NCBI GenBank assembly: GCA_937980205.1
Contig: CALJKW010000071.1
Coordinates: 37,342-101,341, forward strand
Length of the DNA stretch: 64,000 nt
Reading direction: 5' to 3'
DNA from: an uncultured Myxococcales bacterium
GTDB lineage: Bacteria; Myxococcota; Myxococcia; Myxococcales; Myxococcaceae
Position 1 is the stretch's first letter. The number at the start of each line of letters is the position of its first letter. Below the pieces are notes generated by a model. The model made no database searches, was not told where the DNA came from, and was given only the letters and a program-made list of their open reading frames with translations. Positions 41,603-50,620 of the stretch are shown one piece after another. A program made the translations under genes and the position numbers.

Positions 41603-42385
41603 ATGAACGCCCTTCTCCTCGCAGTGCTCCTCGCAGCAGGCGGTGGTTCGTGGAAGCAGCTCGGCAGGTCCGGTGACTGGGCCGGCACCGTGAAGTCGGT
41701 CGCGCTGAACGGCAAGCTGTACACGGTCGAGAAGAGCGGAGCGCTCTACGTCACCGACACCAGCGGCGCGTGGAAGAAGGTCGGCGGCACCGAGTTCGGC
41801 GACACGCGGTTCATGCTGGCCGCGGGCGGCAAGCTGTACACCATCGAGACCGACGGCTCGCTGTACCGCATCGAGCCGGACAGCGGAGCGTGGAAGCAGG
41901 TCGGCAAGCCCGGCGCGTGGAAGGACACCGTCGCGGTCACCGAGCTCGGCGGGAAGATGTACAGCGCCGAGCGTGCGGGCGGCCTCTACGTGACCGACCT
42001 TGCGACCGGCGCGTGGAAGCCGATCGGCAAGCCGGAGTTCGGGCGCACGGCGTGGCTCGGGGCGGGCCCGGACGGCCAGCTCTACTCGCTGGAGCGGAAC
42101 GGCTCGCTGTACCGCATCAGCCCGTCGACGGGCGCGTGGGCGCAGGTCGGCAAGGGCGGCGCGTGGGGCGGGACGCTCGAGGGCTCCGAGGTCGTGGCCA
42201 CGGTGCTGAACGGGATGCTGTACACGGTCGAGACGAACGGCGCGCTGTACGTCTCGTCGCTGACCGACGGGCGGTGGCAGCAGGTCGGGAAGCCCGAGTT
42301 CGGCGGCACGCGCCACATCGCCGGCATCGGCTCGAAGCTGTACACCATCGAGGTGAACGGCAGCCTGTACGAGGTGAGCCCGTAG
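41603..42385 (+). CDS. Secreted repeat protein, tectonin/propeller-like
   Basis: The 260-residue protein has a short signal (MNALLLAVLLAAGGG) followed by six copies of a motif of about 40 residues. Each copy has a GAWKQVGKPG-like strand, then LYTVEKSGALYVTD or LYTIETDGSLYRIEP. The alternation of the W-x-x-G and LY-x-x-x-x-G-x-LY motifs is typical of tectonin/tachylectin-type beta-propellers that bind glycans or membranes. The gene follows the glycosidase gene by 19 bases and may share its transcript. A ligand cannot be deduced. Confidence 0.78.
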   Translation: MNALLLAVLLAAGGGSWKQLGRSGDWAGTVKSVALNGKLYTVEKSGALYVTDTSGAWKKVGGTEFGDTRFMLAAGGKLYTIETDGSLYRIEPDSGAWKQVGKPGAWKDTVAVTELGGKMYSAERAGGLYVTDLATGAWKPIGKPEFGRTAWLGAGPDGQLYSLERNGSLYRISPSTGAWAQVGKGGAWGGTLEGSEVVATVLNGMLYTVETNGALYVSSLTDGRWQQVGKPEFGGTRHIAGIGSKLYTIEVNGSLYEVSP

Positions 42386-42388
42386 GCT

Positions 42389-42673
42389 TCAGTCGCCGCA
42401 GTCGCCGCCGTCGTGGTCGCCGCCGTCGAATGAGGCGCCATCGCCGACCGAGTCGACCTGGTCGCCGAGCCAGCTCGTGAAGTCGTCCCACCAGCCGGTG
42501 CCGAGGCCGCCCTCCGGCGACGGCAGGCTCCGGACGTGGAGATCGAGGAGCGCCTGGGCGGCAGCGGCGCGATTCCGCCGGGACCAGCGGACGGCGAGGA
42601 CGCCGAACACGACGAGCAACCCCAGCCCCGAAGCGACGGCCACCGACACGAGCACGACGGCGAGCAGCTCCAT
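42389..42673 (-). CDS. Small single-pass membrane protein with Asp/Gly-rich tail
   Basis: The 94-residue product starts at ATG 42673, eight bases after a perfect AGGAGG. One membrane segment (LLAVVLVSVAVASGLGLLVVF) is followed by WSRRNRAAAAQALLDLH and a Trp/Asp-rich part. The end is an acidic tail GASFDGGDHDGGDCGD. Proteins with a membrane segment and a terminal Gly/Asp/Cys-rich stretch occur widely without known function. It converges on the propeller gene with a gap of 3 bases. Confidence 0.72.
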   Translation of the reverse strand: MELLAVVLVSVAVASGLGLLVVFGVLAVRWSRRNRAAAAQALLDLHVRSLPSPEGGLGTGWWDDFTSWLGDQVDSVGDGASFDGGDHDGGDCGD

Positions 42674-42759
42674 GTGCGACCTCCTGACGTGCTGATCATC
42701 CAGACGCGCTGTGACGGCCGCGTGACGACTGCGGAGCATTTCTGCGGCCTACCCCAAGG

Positions 42760-43770
42760 TCAAATGCACACGCCCGAGTCCGCGCTGCACGTCGTGCCCG
42801 TCGGGCACTGCCCGACTCCGCCGCCGTTGCAGTCGGGCCGGCAGTACGACGAGCCACCGTCGCGCGGCTGGCACGCGTAGCCCGCGCGGCACGTGCCGCA
42901 CGTCGCGAAGCAGCCGCTCTGCGTGAAGCCGAAGACCGAGGTCGTCACGCACGTCGCGGAGCCGGGGCAGCCTCCGTCGGCCGCGCACTGCGCGCTGCAG
43001 TAGCCGCCGGGGAACCCGGCCATGTCCGGCAGACAGAACTGCCCCTGGCCGCACGACGTGGCGCCCGCCGAGCACGCCGAGCCGATCGCGGCCGGAGTGC
43101 CTGCATCCCGCATCGGCGCGACCATGCAGCCGCCCCCGCTGCACGTCTCGTTCGCGCTGCAGATGGCGCACGCGCTTCCGGCGCTTCCGCAGGCGAAGCG
43201 CGAGTCGCCGGCCTCACACTGGCCTCCGCGACAGCAGCCCATCGGGCACGTCGTGGCGTCGCAGAGGGGCGTGACGCACGCGCCGTTGCGGCACACCTGG
43301 CCGTTCATGCAGCGCGTGCACATCGCTCCGTTGGAGCCGCACACGAAGTTCCCCTGCATCGACGGCGTCACGCAGAAGCCCATGCCGCAGCACCCGGTGC
43401 ACGTGCCCGGGCCGCACGTCGCGACGACGCACTGGCCGCTCACGCACTGCTCGCCGTTCGCGCAGCGGTTGCAGACGCCGCCGGTGTTGCCGCACGCCAG
43501 CGGTGAGTCGCCCGGCTGGCACCGACCGTTCTGGGTGCAGAAGCAGGTGCCTCCGTCGGCGAGCGTGCCCATGCCGCCGCCCGTGCCAGAGACGCCGCCC
43601 CCGGAGCCACCGAACCCGCCGGAGCCGCCCGAGCCGCCCGAGCCGCCACCGCCGTCTTCCCCTGCGACGCCTCCGCCGGCGCTGCCCGAGTCGGGCCCCA
43701 CCTCGGGCACCACGTTGAGACAGGCCGACAGACTCAACAGCGCGACGAGCTTCAGGCGAGCGATTGCCAT
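42760..43770 (-). CDS. Cys-rich lipoprotein with Gly-rich linker
   Basis: The 336-residue protein starts at ATG 43770 with a lipoprotein signal (LKLVALLSLSAC). A Gly/Ser linker (about 28-68) leads to repeated Cys modules: CFCTQNGRCQPGDSPLACG, CNRCANGEQCVSGQC, CGPGTCTGCCGMGFC and CPMGCCRGGQCEAGDSRFAC, then CSAGATSCGQGQFC. A shared LACGNTGGVCNRCANGE-like unit recurs about every 45 residues. It is a surface-exposed, disulphide-rich protein of unknown role, with the same design as the lipoprotein at 22383-23555 but different modules. A weak stretch between it and the divergent gene at 43807 must contain both promoters. Confidence 0.82.
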   Translation of the reverse strand: MAIARLKLVALLSLSACLNVVPEVGPDSGSAGGGVAGEDGGGGSGGSGGSGGFGGSGGGVSGTGGGMGTLADGGTCFCTQNGRCQPGDSPLACGNTGGVCNRCANGEQCVSGQCVVATCGPGTCTGCCGMGFCVTPSMQGNFVCGSNGAMCTRCMNGQVCRNGACVTPLCDATTCPMGCCRGGQCEAGDSRFACGSAGSACAICSANETCSGGGCMVAPMRDAGTPAAIGSACSAGATSCGQGQFCLPDMAGFPGGYCSAQCAADGGCPGSATCVTTSVFGFTQSGCFATCGTCRAGYACQPRDGGSSYCRPDCNGGGVGQCPTGTTCSADSGVCI

Positions 43771-43806
43771 GCGCGCAAGGTATCCCCTACGGTGGGAGAA
43801 GACACC

Positions 43807-44844
43807 ATGACCATTCGCGTGAGCTCCGCGCAGGCGTTTCAGGCGCTGCTGAAGACGAACCCGGCGGGCGCGCAGGCATGGTTGAAGGAGGTCGCCTCTC
43901 ACAGCGACGGGCTGCTGCCCGCCGCCGAGCTCGCCGCGCTGCAGAAGGCGGCCGCGACGAGCGCCGACGCGTTCGCGAAGGCGGCCGGCACGCTGCCGCT
44001 CGACGTGCTCTTCGGCACCAAGGCCGTCGTCGCCGTGGGAGAGAACCCCGCCGCCGACCTCCCCGTCATCCACGGCAAGCTCAGCGTCGACCGCGGCACG
44101 CGCATCGTGCGCGAGGAGCAGGGCTATCGGCACTTCCCCGACATGAAGCTGACGCTCACGATGGACGACGGGCGCAAGCTGCAGCTCTCGAGCGACCACA
44201 GCGCGCGCAACGACATCTTCATGTTCGTGCCGGGCACCGACGTGATGTCGTTCGCGGGGCAGGACGTCTCGCTGCGCGGCTTCCTCGACGAGACGGGCAA
44301 GACGCTGCGCGTGACCGAGTTCGCGCCGGGCCGCGTCGCCGACTTCGTCACCGGCCGCGTCGTCGTCTCCGGCGACGAGGTCTCGATTCGCGCCCGCGGC
44401 CGCGGCAACGTCGTCATCACCGACCCCGAGCTCAAGGCCGAGCTCAAGCGCCGCAACAACCTCGGCGTCATCCTCGAGGGCCCGACCGCCGAGCACCCGC
44501 AGCCCGACGGCTCGGTGAAGCGCACCTTCGACGGCAAGCCGCAGGAGTACTGGATGCTCATCCGCTTCACCGCGGCGCCCACGCCGAGCGGCGACGGCAA
44601 GGTGAGCGGTCACTTCGAGGCGGCGACCAGCCGCACCGGCGCGAGCGCCGAGCTGCCTGCGGATCAGCTCTCCAACATCGAGGTCAACGACCGCATGTAC
44701 GTGCTCGGCCGCTTCGACGGAGAGAACGTGAAGGCCTCGAAGGCGACCACGAGCGCGGGTTCTCCGTGGACGACCGCGACGAGCGGCCGCGCCGCGCCGA
44801 TGAAGTCGGTCATCGAGTTCACCGAGGCGCAGGAGCCCATCTAG
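43807..44844 (+). CDS. Hypothetical protein, 345 residues
   Basis: The product begins TIRVSSAQAFQALLKTNPAG, with helical sequence to about residue 65. Beta-rich sequence follows: KAVVAVGENPAADLPVIHGK, KLTLTMDDGRKLQLSSDHSA, VTGRVVVSGDEVSIRARGRG. It has neither signal peptide nor membrane segment. The repeated strand patterns suggest two OB-like or beta-barrel domains, but I recognise no family. The ATG at 43807 is preferred over an in-frame start at 43792. The codon use is like that of its neighbours. It converges on the next gene with 3 bases between stops. Confidence 0.7.
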   Translation: MTIRVSSAQAFQALLKTNPAGAQAWLKEVASHSDGLLPAAELAALQKAAATSADAFAKAAGTLPLDVLFGTKAVVAVGENPAADLPVIHGKLSVDRGTRIVREEQGYRHFPDMKLTLTMDDGRKLQLSSDHSARNDIFMFVPGTDVMSFAGQDVSLRGFLDETGKTLRVTEFAPGRVADFVTGRVVVSGDEVSIRARGRGNVVITDPELKAELKRRNNLGVILEGPTAEHPQPDGSVKRTFDGKPQEYWMLIRFTAAPTPSGDGKVSGHFEAATSRTGASAELPADQLSNIEVNDRMYVLGRFDGENVKASKATTSAGSPWTTATSGRAAPMKSVIEFTEAQEPI

Positions 44845-44847
44845 GGC

Positions 44848-45693
44848 TCACTCCAGCATCCAGCCGGTGATGCGCTGGGGCGCGGTGCTGGTGCCTCCGA
44901 AGTAGAAGCCCGAGGCCCACTTCAAGCCGGTCGTGGTGCTGGTGCAGCGGCGGGGCCAGGTCGCGGTGACGTCGATGACGCGCGCTCCGATGTTGCCGGT
45001 GACGTGGAACCGGTAGTCGGTGCTGGTGATGGCGAGCTCGTACGTCAGCGGCGCCTCGGCGCGAAGCTCGGTCTCGTCGAGCGAGAGCAGCGGGACCGAC
45101 GGGTAGAGGTGCACGCCGCCGTTGTTGGCGTAGTGCGCGAGCTCCAGCACCGGAGGCGACAGGTCCGGCCGCCAGCGCCACCCGAACATCAGCCCGTCGG
45201 CAGCCAGGTCGAACTGGCCGCAGTCCGACAGGCCGGGCAGCTTGTTCCAATCGAGCTGATCATCCGGCTGGACCGGGTTCGTGAGGACGTACATCGCCGT
45301 CGCGTCGAAGCGGAACTGGTACGTCCGCGCGCTCACCGTCGTGAAGCCGGCGAGCGGCAGCCGCGGAGCACCGTTCTGCGCCACCGTCGCCGCGTGTGAG
45401 CCGGGCGCGATGGTGTACCGCGCCCAGCCAGGGTGGCCGCCGTCGGCGCGTGCGCCGGCGTCCGCCACGCCGGCGTCCGCCACGCCCGCGTCCGTCACGC
45501 CCGCGTCCTCTGTGCCAGCGTCCTCCATGCCCGCGTCCGGCACACCCGAATCGCCGCCTCCGTCGCCTGCGGCTCCTCCGTCCTGCCCGTCGACGTTCTG
45601 CGTCTCGCCGGCGTCGACGACCCCCGAGTCGAGCGCGACCGGCGCGCCGCCACAGGCAGCGAACAGCGCGAGCAGAGCCAGGCGCGCCCTCAT
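44848..45693 (-). CDS. Lipoprotein with Asp-Ala-Gly repeat linker
   Basis: The 281-residue product has a lipoprotein signal (RARLALLALFAAC). A linker of about 65 residues is built from DAG units (DAGMEDAGTEDAGVTDAGVA). A C-terminal beta-rich domain follows: RTYQFRFDATAMYVLT, WNKLPGLSDCGQFDLA, and a His-rich stretch around LELAHYANNGGVHLYPS. Such DAG linkers are typical of myxobacterial surface lipoproteins. The domain looks like a jelly-roll carbohydrate-binding fold, but this is a weak impression. A terminator-like hairpin for the upstream small gene ends just before it. Confidence 0.72.
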   Translation of the reverse strand: MRARLALLALFAACGGAPVALDSGVVDAGETQNVDGQDGGAAGDGGGDSGVPDAGMEDAGTEDAGVTDAGVADAGVADAGARADGGHPGWARYTIAPGSHAATVAQNGAPRLPLAGFTTVSARTYQFRFDATAMYVLTNPVQPDDQLDWNKLPGLSDCGQFDLAADGLMFGWRWRPDLSPPVLELAHYANNGGVHLYPSVPLLSLDETELRAEAPLTYELAITSTDYRFHVTGNIGARVIDVTATWPRRCTSTTTGLKWASGFYFGGTSTAPQRITGWMLE

Positions 45694-45738
45694 GCCGCGC
45701 GCGTTTACGCCGTAAACCGGCAGCGAGGCAAGGCGCCC

Positions 45739-45779
45739 AAAAGAAAACGGGCCCTCCAGCCGAAGCTGAAGAGCCCGTT
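45739..45779 (-). terminator. Rho-independent terminator (minus strand)
   Basis: AACGGGC (45746-45752) pairs with GCCCGTT (45773-45779) with a 20-base loop that can pair further. Read on the minus strand, the stem is followed by TTTTCTTTT. It lies 24 bases beyond the stop of the small Lys/Glu-rich gene at 45803 and should end its transcript. Confidence 0.7.
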
Positions 45780-45802
45780 CGTAAAGAAGAGACGGCGAAG
45801 AG

Positions 45803-45961
45803 TTACTTCTTCTCCTCGGCCTTCTTCTCCTCCTTCTTCTCGCCTTCCTTCTTGGTGTCGGCCTTCTTCGCCGACTTGTCCGCCGGCTTCGCCTCGTCGG
45901 CGACGTGGGCAAACGCGGGGACGGCGAACGCGAGGAGGGCGGCAGCGAGCAGCTTCTTCAT
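45803..45961 (-). CDS. Small exported Lys/Glu-rich protein, 52 residues
   Basis: The product is a signal peptide (MKKLLAAALLAFAVPAFAH) followed by about 33 residues of charged low complexity (EAKPADKSAKKADTKKEG and KKEEKK repeats). The ATG at 45961 has GGAG about 12 bases upstream, and a terminator lies just past the stop, so it is a monocistronic unit. The mature peptide is highly charged and likely disordered, and could bind nucleic acid, membranes or metals. I know of no named family. A strong terminator with its own promoter region suggests good expression. Confidence 0.7.
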   Translation of the reverse strand: MKKLLAAALLAFAVPAFAHVADEAKPADKSAKKADTKKEGEKKEEKKAEEKK

Positions 45962-46099
45962 GTGGTGTTTCTCCGTATTGGGTTGGGACTGCGGCGGGGG
46001 GTTGAGCACCGCATGTGCCATGGCCCAACCGCCCGCAAGGACGGGAAGAAGCACGAAATCCTGGGGAGATTATCCCCACGTCCCCACGGCGCCCTGCCC

Positions 46100-47320
46100 T
46101 CACCGTCTACGGCGGCGATCGAGATCGTGAAAGCGCTGCAGCACGCTGGTGAGCGCGAGCGAGAGCACGTCGGCGCGGCCCATCTCTTCGGCGAGCGAGC
46201 TCTGGCTCAACACCGCGAGGCGGGTGGGCTCGAGCGCGCGGACGGTGGCGGTGCGGCGCTGGCGGTCGAGGATGGCGGACTCTCCGAAGAGCTCGCCGAC
46301 GCCCATGGTGCGCAGGACCTTCTTCTTGCCCTTCACCTTGCGGCTGGCCTCGCAGCTGCCGGCGCGGATCAAGAACGCGCAGTCGGCGACCTCTCCCTCG
46401 CGGACGATGACGTCGCCCTTCTCGAACGTGAGCTCCGGGAAGCGCGCCGCGCCGCGCACGTACGACTCGAGCTCACCTTGCAGCTGATCGACGCTCGCGT
46501 GGCGGTCTTCGCGATTCTTCTGCAGCGCGCGCATCGCGATCTCGAGCAGCCGCCGCGACATCGAGCGGCCGCGCGCCTGCTGTTCGGGCGGGAACACGGT
46601 GCCGTCCTTCGCGAGGCCCAGGCCCTCGTCGCGCGACTGCGCGTGGTACGGCGGCCAGCCGACGACGATGCGGTACAGCAGCGCGCCCAGCGCGTAGACG
46701 TCGGTGCGGGCGTCGAGGCGATCGTTCTCTCCGCGCGCCTGCTCGGGGCTCATGTAGCCGATGGTGCCGAGCACCGAGTCTCCCGCCGCGGGCGTCTTCA
46801 GCCGGCGCGAGATGCCCCAGTCCATCACGTAGACCTGGCCGTGCGAGCCGACCATCACGTTCGAGGGCTTCAGGTCGCAGTGGATGACGCCGCGGCTGTG
46901 CGCGAAGGCGACCGCTTCGCAGACTTTGATGAGCACCTGCAGCGCCCGGTAGAGGTGGAAGTCGTCGCTCGGGTCGAACTTCGACGGAGCGAGCAGCTCG
47001 GCGAGCGTCTCTCCCTCGACGAGCTTCATGGTGAAGAAGTGCGTGCCGTCGTCGGCGACGCCGAGCTCGTGCACCGCCGGCACGTGCGGGTGCTCGAGGC
47101 CCGCGGTGATGCGCGCCTCGTCCACGAAGCGGCCGACCTCGTCGGCGCGCCGCGCGAGCTCCGGCTTGAGCACCTTCATCGCGAGCACGCGGTCGAGCTT
47201 CTTGTCGTGCACGCGGCGCACGATGGCCTGGCCGCCGGTGCCGATGGTGTCTCCGCTGCCGAACACGTCGCCCGGCTGCGAGGCCGGCACCAGCGTCTGC
47301 TCGAGCTCTCCTCGACTCAT
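46100..47320 (-). CDS. Ser/Thr protein kinase with C-terminal cyclic-nucleotide-binding domain
   Basis: The 406-residue protein has a Hanks-type kinase domain (about 18-285): GDTIGTGGQAIVRRV, catalytic Lys in LAMKVL, and GTIGYMSPEQARG. A cNMP/CRP-like domain follows (about 295-390: FEKGDVIVREGEVADCAFLIRAGSC, then GELFGESAILDRQRRTATVRA with the phosphate-binding-cassette Arg). The catalytic loop reads VIHCDLKPSNVMV, with Cys in place of Arg, and the DFG motif is DWG, so it belongs to the non-RD group. It has no membrane segment and is cytoplasmic. It links cyclic-nucleotide signals to phosphorylation. An unusual hairpin-rich leader of about 350 bases precedes it. Confidence 0.9.
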   Translation of the reverse strand: MSRGELEQTLVPASQPGDVFGSGDTIGTGGQAIVRRVHDKKLDRVLAMKVLKPELARRADEVGRFVDEARITAGLEHPHVPAVHELGVADDGTHFFTMKLVEGETLAELLAPSKFDPSDDFHLYRALQVLIKVCEAVAFAHSRGVIHCDLKPSNVMVGSHGQVYVMDWGISRRLKTPAAGDSVLGTIGYMSPEQARGENDRLDARTDVYALGALLYRIVVGWPPYHAQSRDEGLGLAKDGTVFPPEQQARGRSMSRRLLEIAMRALQKNREDRHASVDQLQGELESYVRGAARFPELTFEKGDVIVREGEVADCAFLIRAGSCEASRKVKGKKKVLRTMGVGELFGESAILDRQRRTATVRALEPTRLAVLSQSSLAEEMGRADVLSLALTSVLQRFHDLDRRRRR

Positions 47321-47339
47321 TTCTCGTCGCCAATACCAC

Positions 47340-47372
47340 GGCCCGCTCTCCCGATTTTGCGGAGAGCGGGCC
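47340..47372. other. Perfect 12-base-pair hairpin in the kinase leader
   Basis: GGCCCGCTCTCC (47340-47351) and GGAGAGCGGGCC (47361-47372) are exact complements around the loop CGATTTTGC. The hairpin lies about 20 bases upstream of the ATG of the kinase-cNMP gene. Neither strand has a T-run after it, so it is not an ordinary rho-independent terminator. A 5'-leader control element or processing signal is possible. Confidence 0.55.
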
Positions 47373-47597
47373 GATGGCCTTTGCTACCGGCGCTGCCGAC
47401 ATGAAGGCATCGGCTCCGGGCCGGCACTCCAGGCCCTCCCGTAGAGCAGGAGCCGTACCGGGCTCGGGCGCAGTGGTTTGTGGCGCTTGCCTCAGTGGAG
47501 CGCCGCTGTCCGCGGCCGTTTTTCTGCGGCGCGCGTGAGCCGTTGTCTCGCGGCTGAGACACGAAGGTCGAACTACGTGGCGAGTGCGCCCTCTCGA

Positions 47598-47659
47598 CAA
47601 CGCTGAGCGGAGGTCGGCAATGCGCTGGTTGTTCTGGCCGACCCTCTCAGCGTGAACGG
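47598..47659. repeat. Dispersed palindromic repeat, copy 6 (short form)
   Basis: ACAACGCTGAGCGGAGGTCGG pairs with CCGACCCTCTCAGCGT, and the right arm ends GTGAACGG as in the other copies. The centre AATGCGCTGGTTGTTCT is unrelated to copies 2-4. It lies just past the stop of the FHA activator gene. Confidence 0.7.
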
Positions 47660-47668
47660 TGGCTCTTC

Positions 47669-48943
<1,275 letters not shown>

Positions 48944-48970
48944 GCAGCGAGGGTATACCGGAACGCGAAC

Positions 48971-50620
48971 GTGAGTCCGTCGCGCATCGCCCTGCTCCTC
49001 TGCATCGTCGCCGCCGCCTGCGTGAAGCCGCGGCCCCTCGCCACCGCGCCGATTCGAACCCTGAGCGAGGAGACGCGCGCCGCGCTGCAGAAGGCTCCGA
49101 AGGACTACGCGCTCGGGCCCGCAACGCAGGAGGAGCTCGGCCAGCGCTTCGAGACCGGCCTCCAGGTGCCGTGCACGCGCGACGAGCGGCTCGACGCGCT
49201 CGCGCAGCTGCTCGCCGACACGCTCGTGCTCACCTCGCAGCTGCCCGCGCGCTCGCTCACGCAGTGGCTCTCGTGGAAAGAAGGCATCGTCGGAGACCTG
49301 CGCGCCGTCCAGGCCTGGACCGCCAGCGGAGACGCTGAAGCCGTCCTCGAGCGCTCGCTCATCGACTACGCGCGCACGCTCGAGCCCGACCCGCGCGGCG
49401 CTCCGCTGCGCTACGGCGTCGCCCGCGCCACGTACATGCCGCTGCAGGAGTGGGCGCAGATCGCCGTCATCACCTCGGTGCCGCTCGAGCTCGACCCGCT
49501 GCCCAAGCGCGTCGCGAAGGGCTCGAAGCTCACCTTGAGCGGCCGCATCCACGTCAAGGCGGTGAAGCCGAAGCTGTTCCTCGACGACAGCGACACGAAG
49601 GTGCGCGACGTCGCGCTCGAGCCTTCGCCCGACGGCCGCTTCTCGGTCACGCTCGACGCACCGGCGACGCCGGGCCGCCGCTTCCTCGAGGTCAGCGCCT
49701 TCGAGGTCGAAGAGACGCCCGAGCACCCGCAGTGGATGCACCCGCTCCTGCTCGTCCCGCTGCACGTCGACGCCGACGAGCCGGCCGAGCCGGACGCCGT
49801 CATCCGCACGCCCGCTCCGAACCCGGCGCAGCTGGCCGACTGGCCCGCCCGCGCGCTCGAGCTCTACAACGCCCGCCGCAAGGCCGCCGGCCTGCAGCCG
49901 ATGAAGCTCGACGCCGCGGCCTCGAAGGTCGCGCGCGAGGCGGCGCAGGCGCTGGCGGTCAGCGAAGACGCACCGCCCGACCCGCACCTCATCCCCCGCC
50001 TGTCGAAGGCCGGAGTGCCCACGCGCAACGCCCAGCAGACCGGCGGCCGCGTCGAGTTCCTCGACGAGTCGACCGCGCTCTCGCTGTACTCGCCGTCGCT
50101 GCGCCAGGCGCTGATGGACCCGTCCGTCACCGCGGTCGGCCTCGCCTACGAGCCGGTGGCCAACGAGCGCGGCGCCGCGCGCACCGTCGCGGGCTCGGCC
50201 ATCTTCGTCGCGCCGGTCGGCGTGCTGAACGTCGAGAGCGAGGCGGCGGCGCTGGCGACGGGCCTCAACGCGCTGCGCGCCGCCGCCGGGCAGGCGCCGC
50301 TGCAGCTCGACCCCGCGTTCTCGGCGCTCGCGATGGCGCACGTGAAGGCCGCCTGCGACGGCAGCCCGGTCACCGTCGAGGCGACGTCGCAGCAGGCGAA
50401 CGCGCTCGGCTACTCCGGAGGTCTCGCCATGACGTGGGAGGTGACGCGCCTGCTGCCCTCCGACCTCGTCAAAGAGGACAAGCTGATCCGCGCGCCGGGC
50501 ACACACCTCGCCGTCGGAGCCTGCCAGGCCGGCGGCTACGAGCGCGTCGTGTTTCTGATCAGCTCGAAGGTGGCGGTCAGCCCCGCTGCCCCAGCAGCAC
50601 CATCGCCACGACGCAAGTGA
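48971..50620 (+). CDS. Lipoprotein with two CAP/SCP-like halves
   Basis: The 549-residue protein starts at GTG with a lipoprotein signal (RIALLLCIVAAAC). A helical region runs to about 140 and a beta domain with an Ig/transglutaminase-like look covers about 150-270. Two CAP-superfamily-like segments follow: ALELYNARRKAAGLQPMKLD (about 296) and GLNALRAAAGQAPLQLDPAF (about 435). CAP domains bind sterols or lipids or act as proteases. The helical start pattern is clear, but the metal-binding His is not obvious. It is divergent from the FHA activator, its possible regulator. Its 3' end overlaps the convergent membrane gene by about 44 bases. Confidence 0.72.
   Translation: MSPSRIALLLCIVAAACVKPRPLATAPIRTLSEETRAALQKAPKDYALGPATQEELGQRFETGLQVPCTRDERLDALAQLLADTLVLTSQLPARSLTQWLSWKEGIVGDLRAVQAWTASGDAEAVLERSLIDYARTLEPDPRGAPLRYGVARATYMPLQEWAQIAVITSVPLELDPLPKRVAKGSKLTLSGRIHVKAVKPKLFLDDSDTKVRDVALEPSPDGRFSVTLDAPATPGRRFLEVSAFEVEETPEHPQWMHPLLLVPLHVDADEPAEPDAVIRTPAPNPAQLADWPARALELYNARRKAAGLQPMKLDAAASKVAREAAQALAVSEDAPPDPHLIPRLSKAGVPTRNAQQTGGRVEFLDESTALSLYSPSLRQALMDPSVTAVGLAYEPVANERGAARTVAGSAIFVAPVGVLNVESEAAALATGLNALRAAAGQAPLQLDPAFSALAMAHVKAACDGSPVTVEATSQQANALGYSGGLAMTWEVTRLLPSDLVKEDKLIRAPGTHLAVGACQAGGYERVVFLISSKVAVSPAAPAAPSPRRK

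Larger units (their letters stand above)
47321..47668. other. Non-coding interval between kinase and FHA activator genes
   Basis: No reading frame here looks like a gene. It contains a strong hairpin (47340-47372), a 6-base inverted repeat TGTCTC/GAGACA (47544-47561), and dispersed repeat copy 6 (47598-47659). The kinase promoter must lie here. I could not assign a -24/-12 or -35/-10 box with confidence. Confidence 0.6.

Noticed and set aside
45430..45570. Short repeats GTCCGCCACGCCGGC as a possible regulatory array
   Set aside because: They encode the Asp-Ala-Gly linker of the lipoprotein at 44848-45693.
47521..47580. TGGC..TTGC-like sequences as a sigma-54 promoter for the kinase
   Set aside because: The spacing and bases did not fit the -24/-12 consensus well enough to call.
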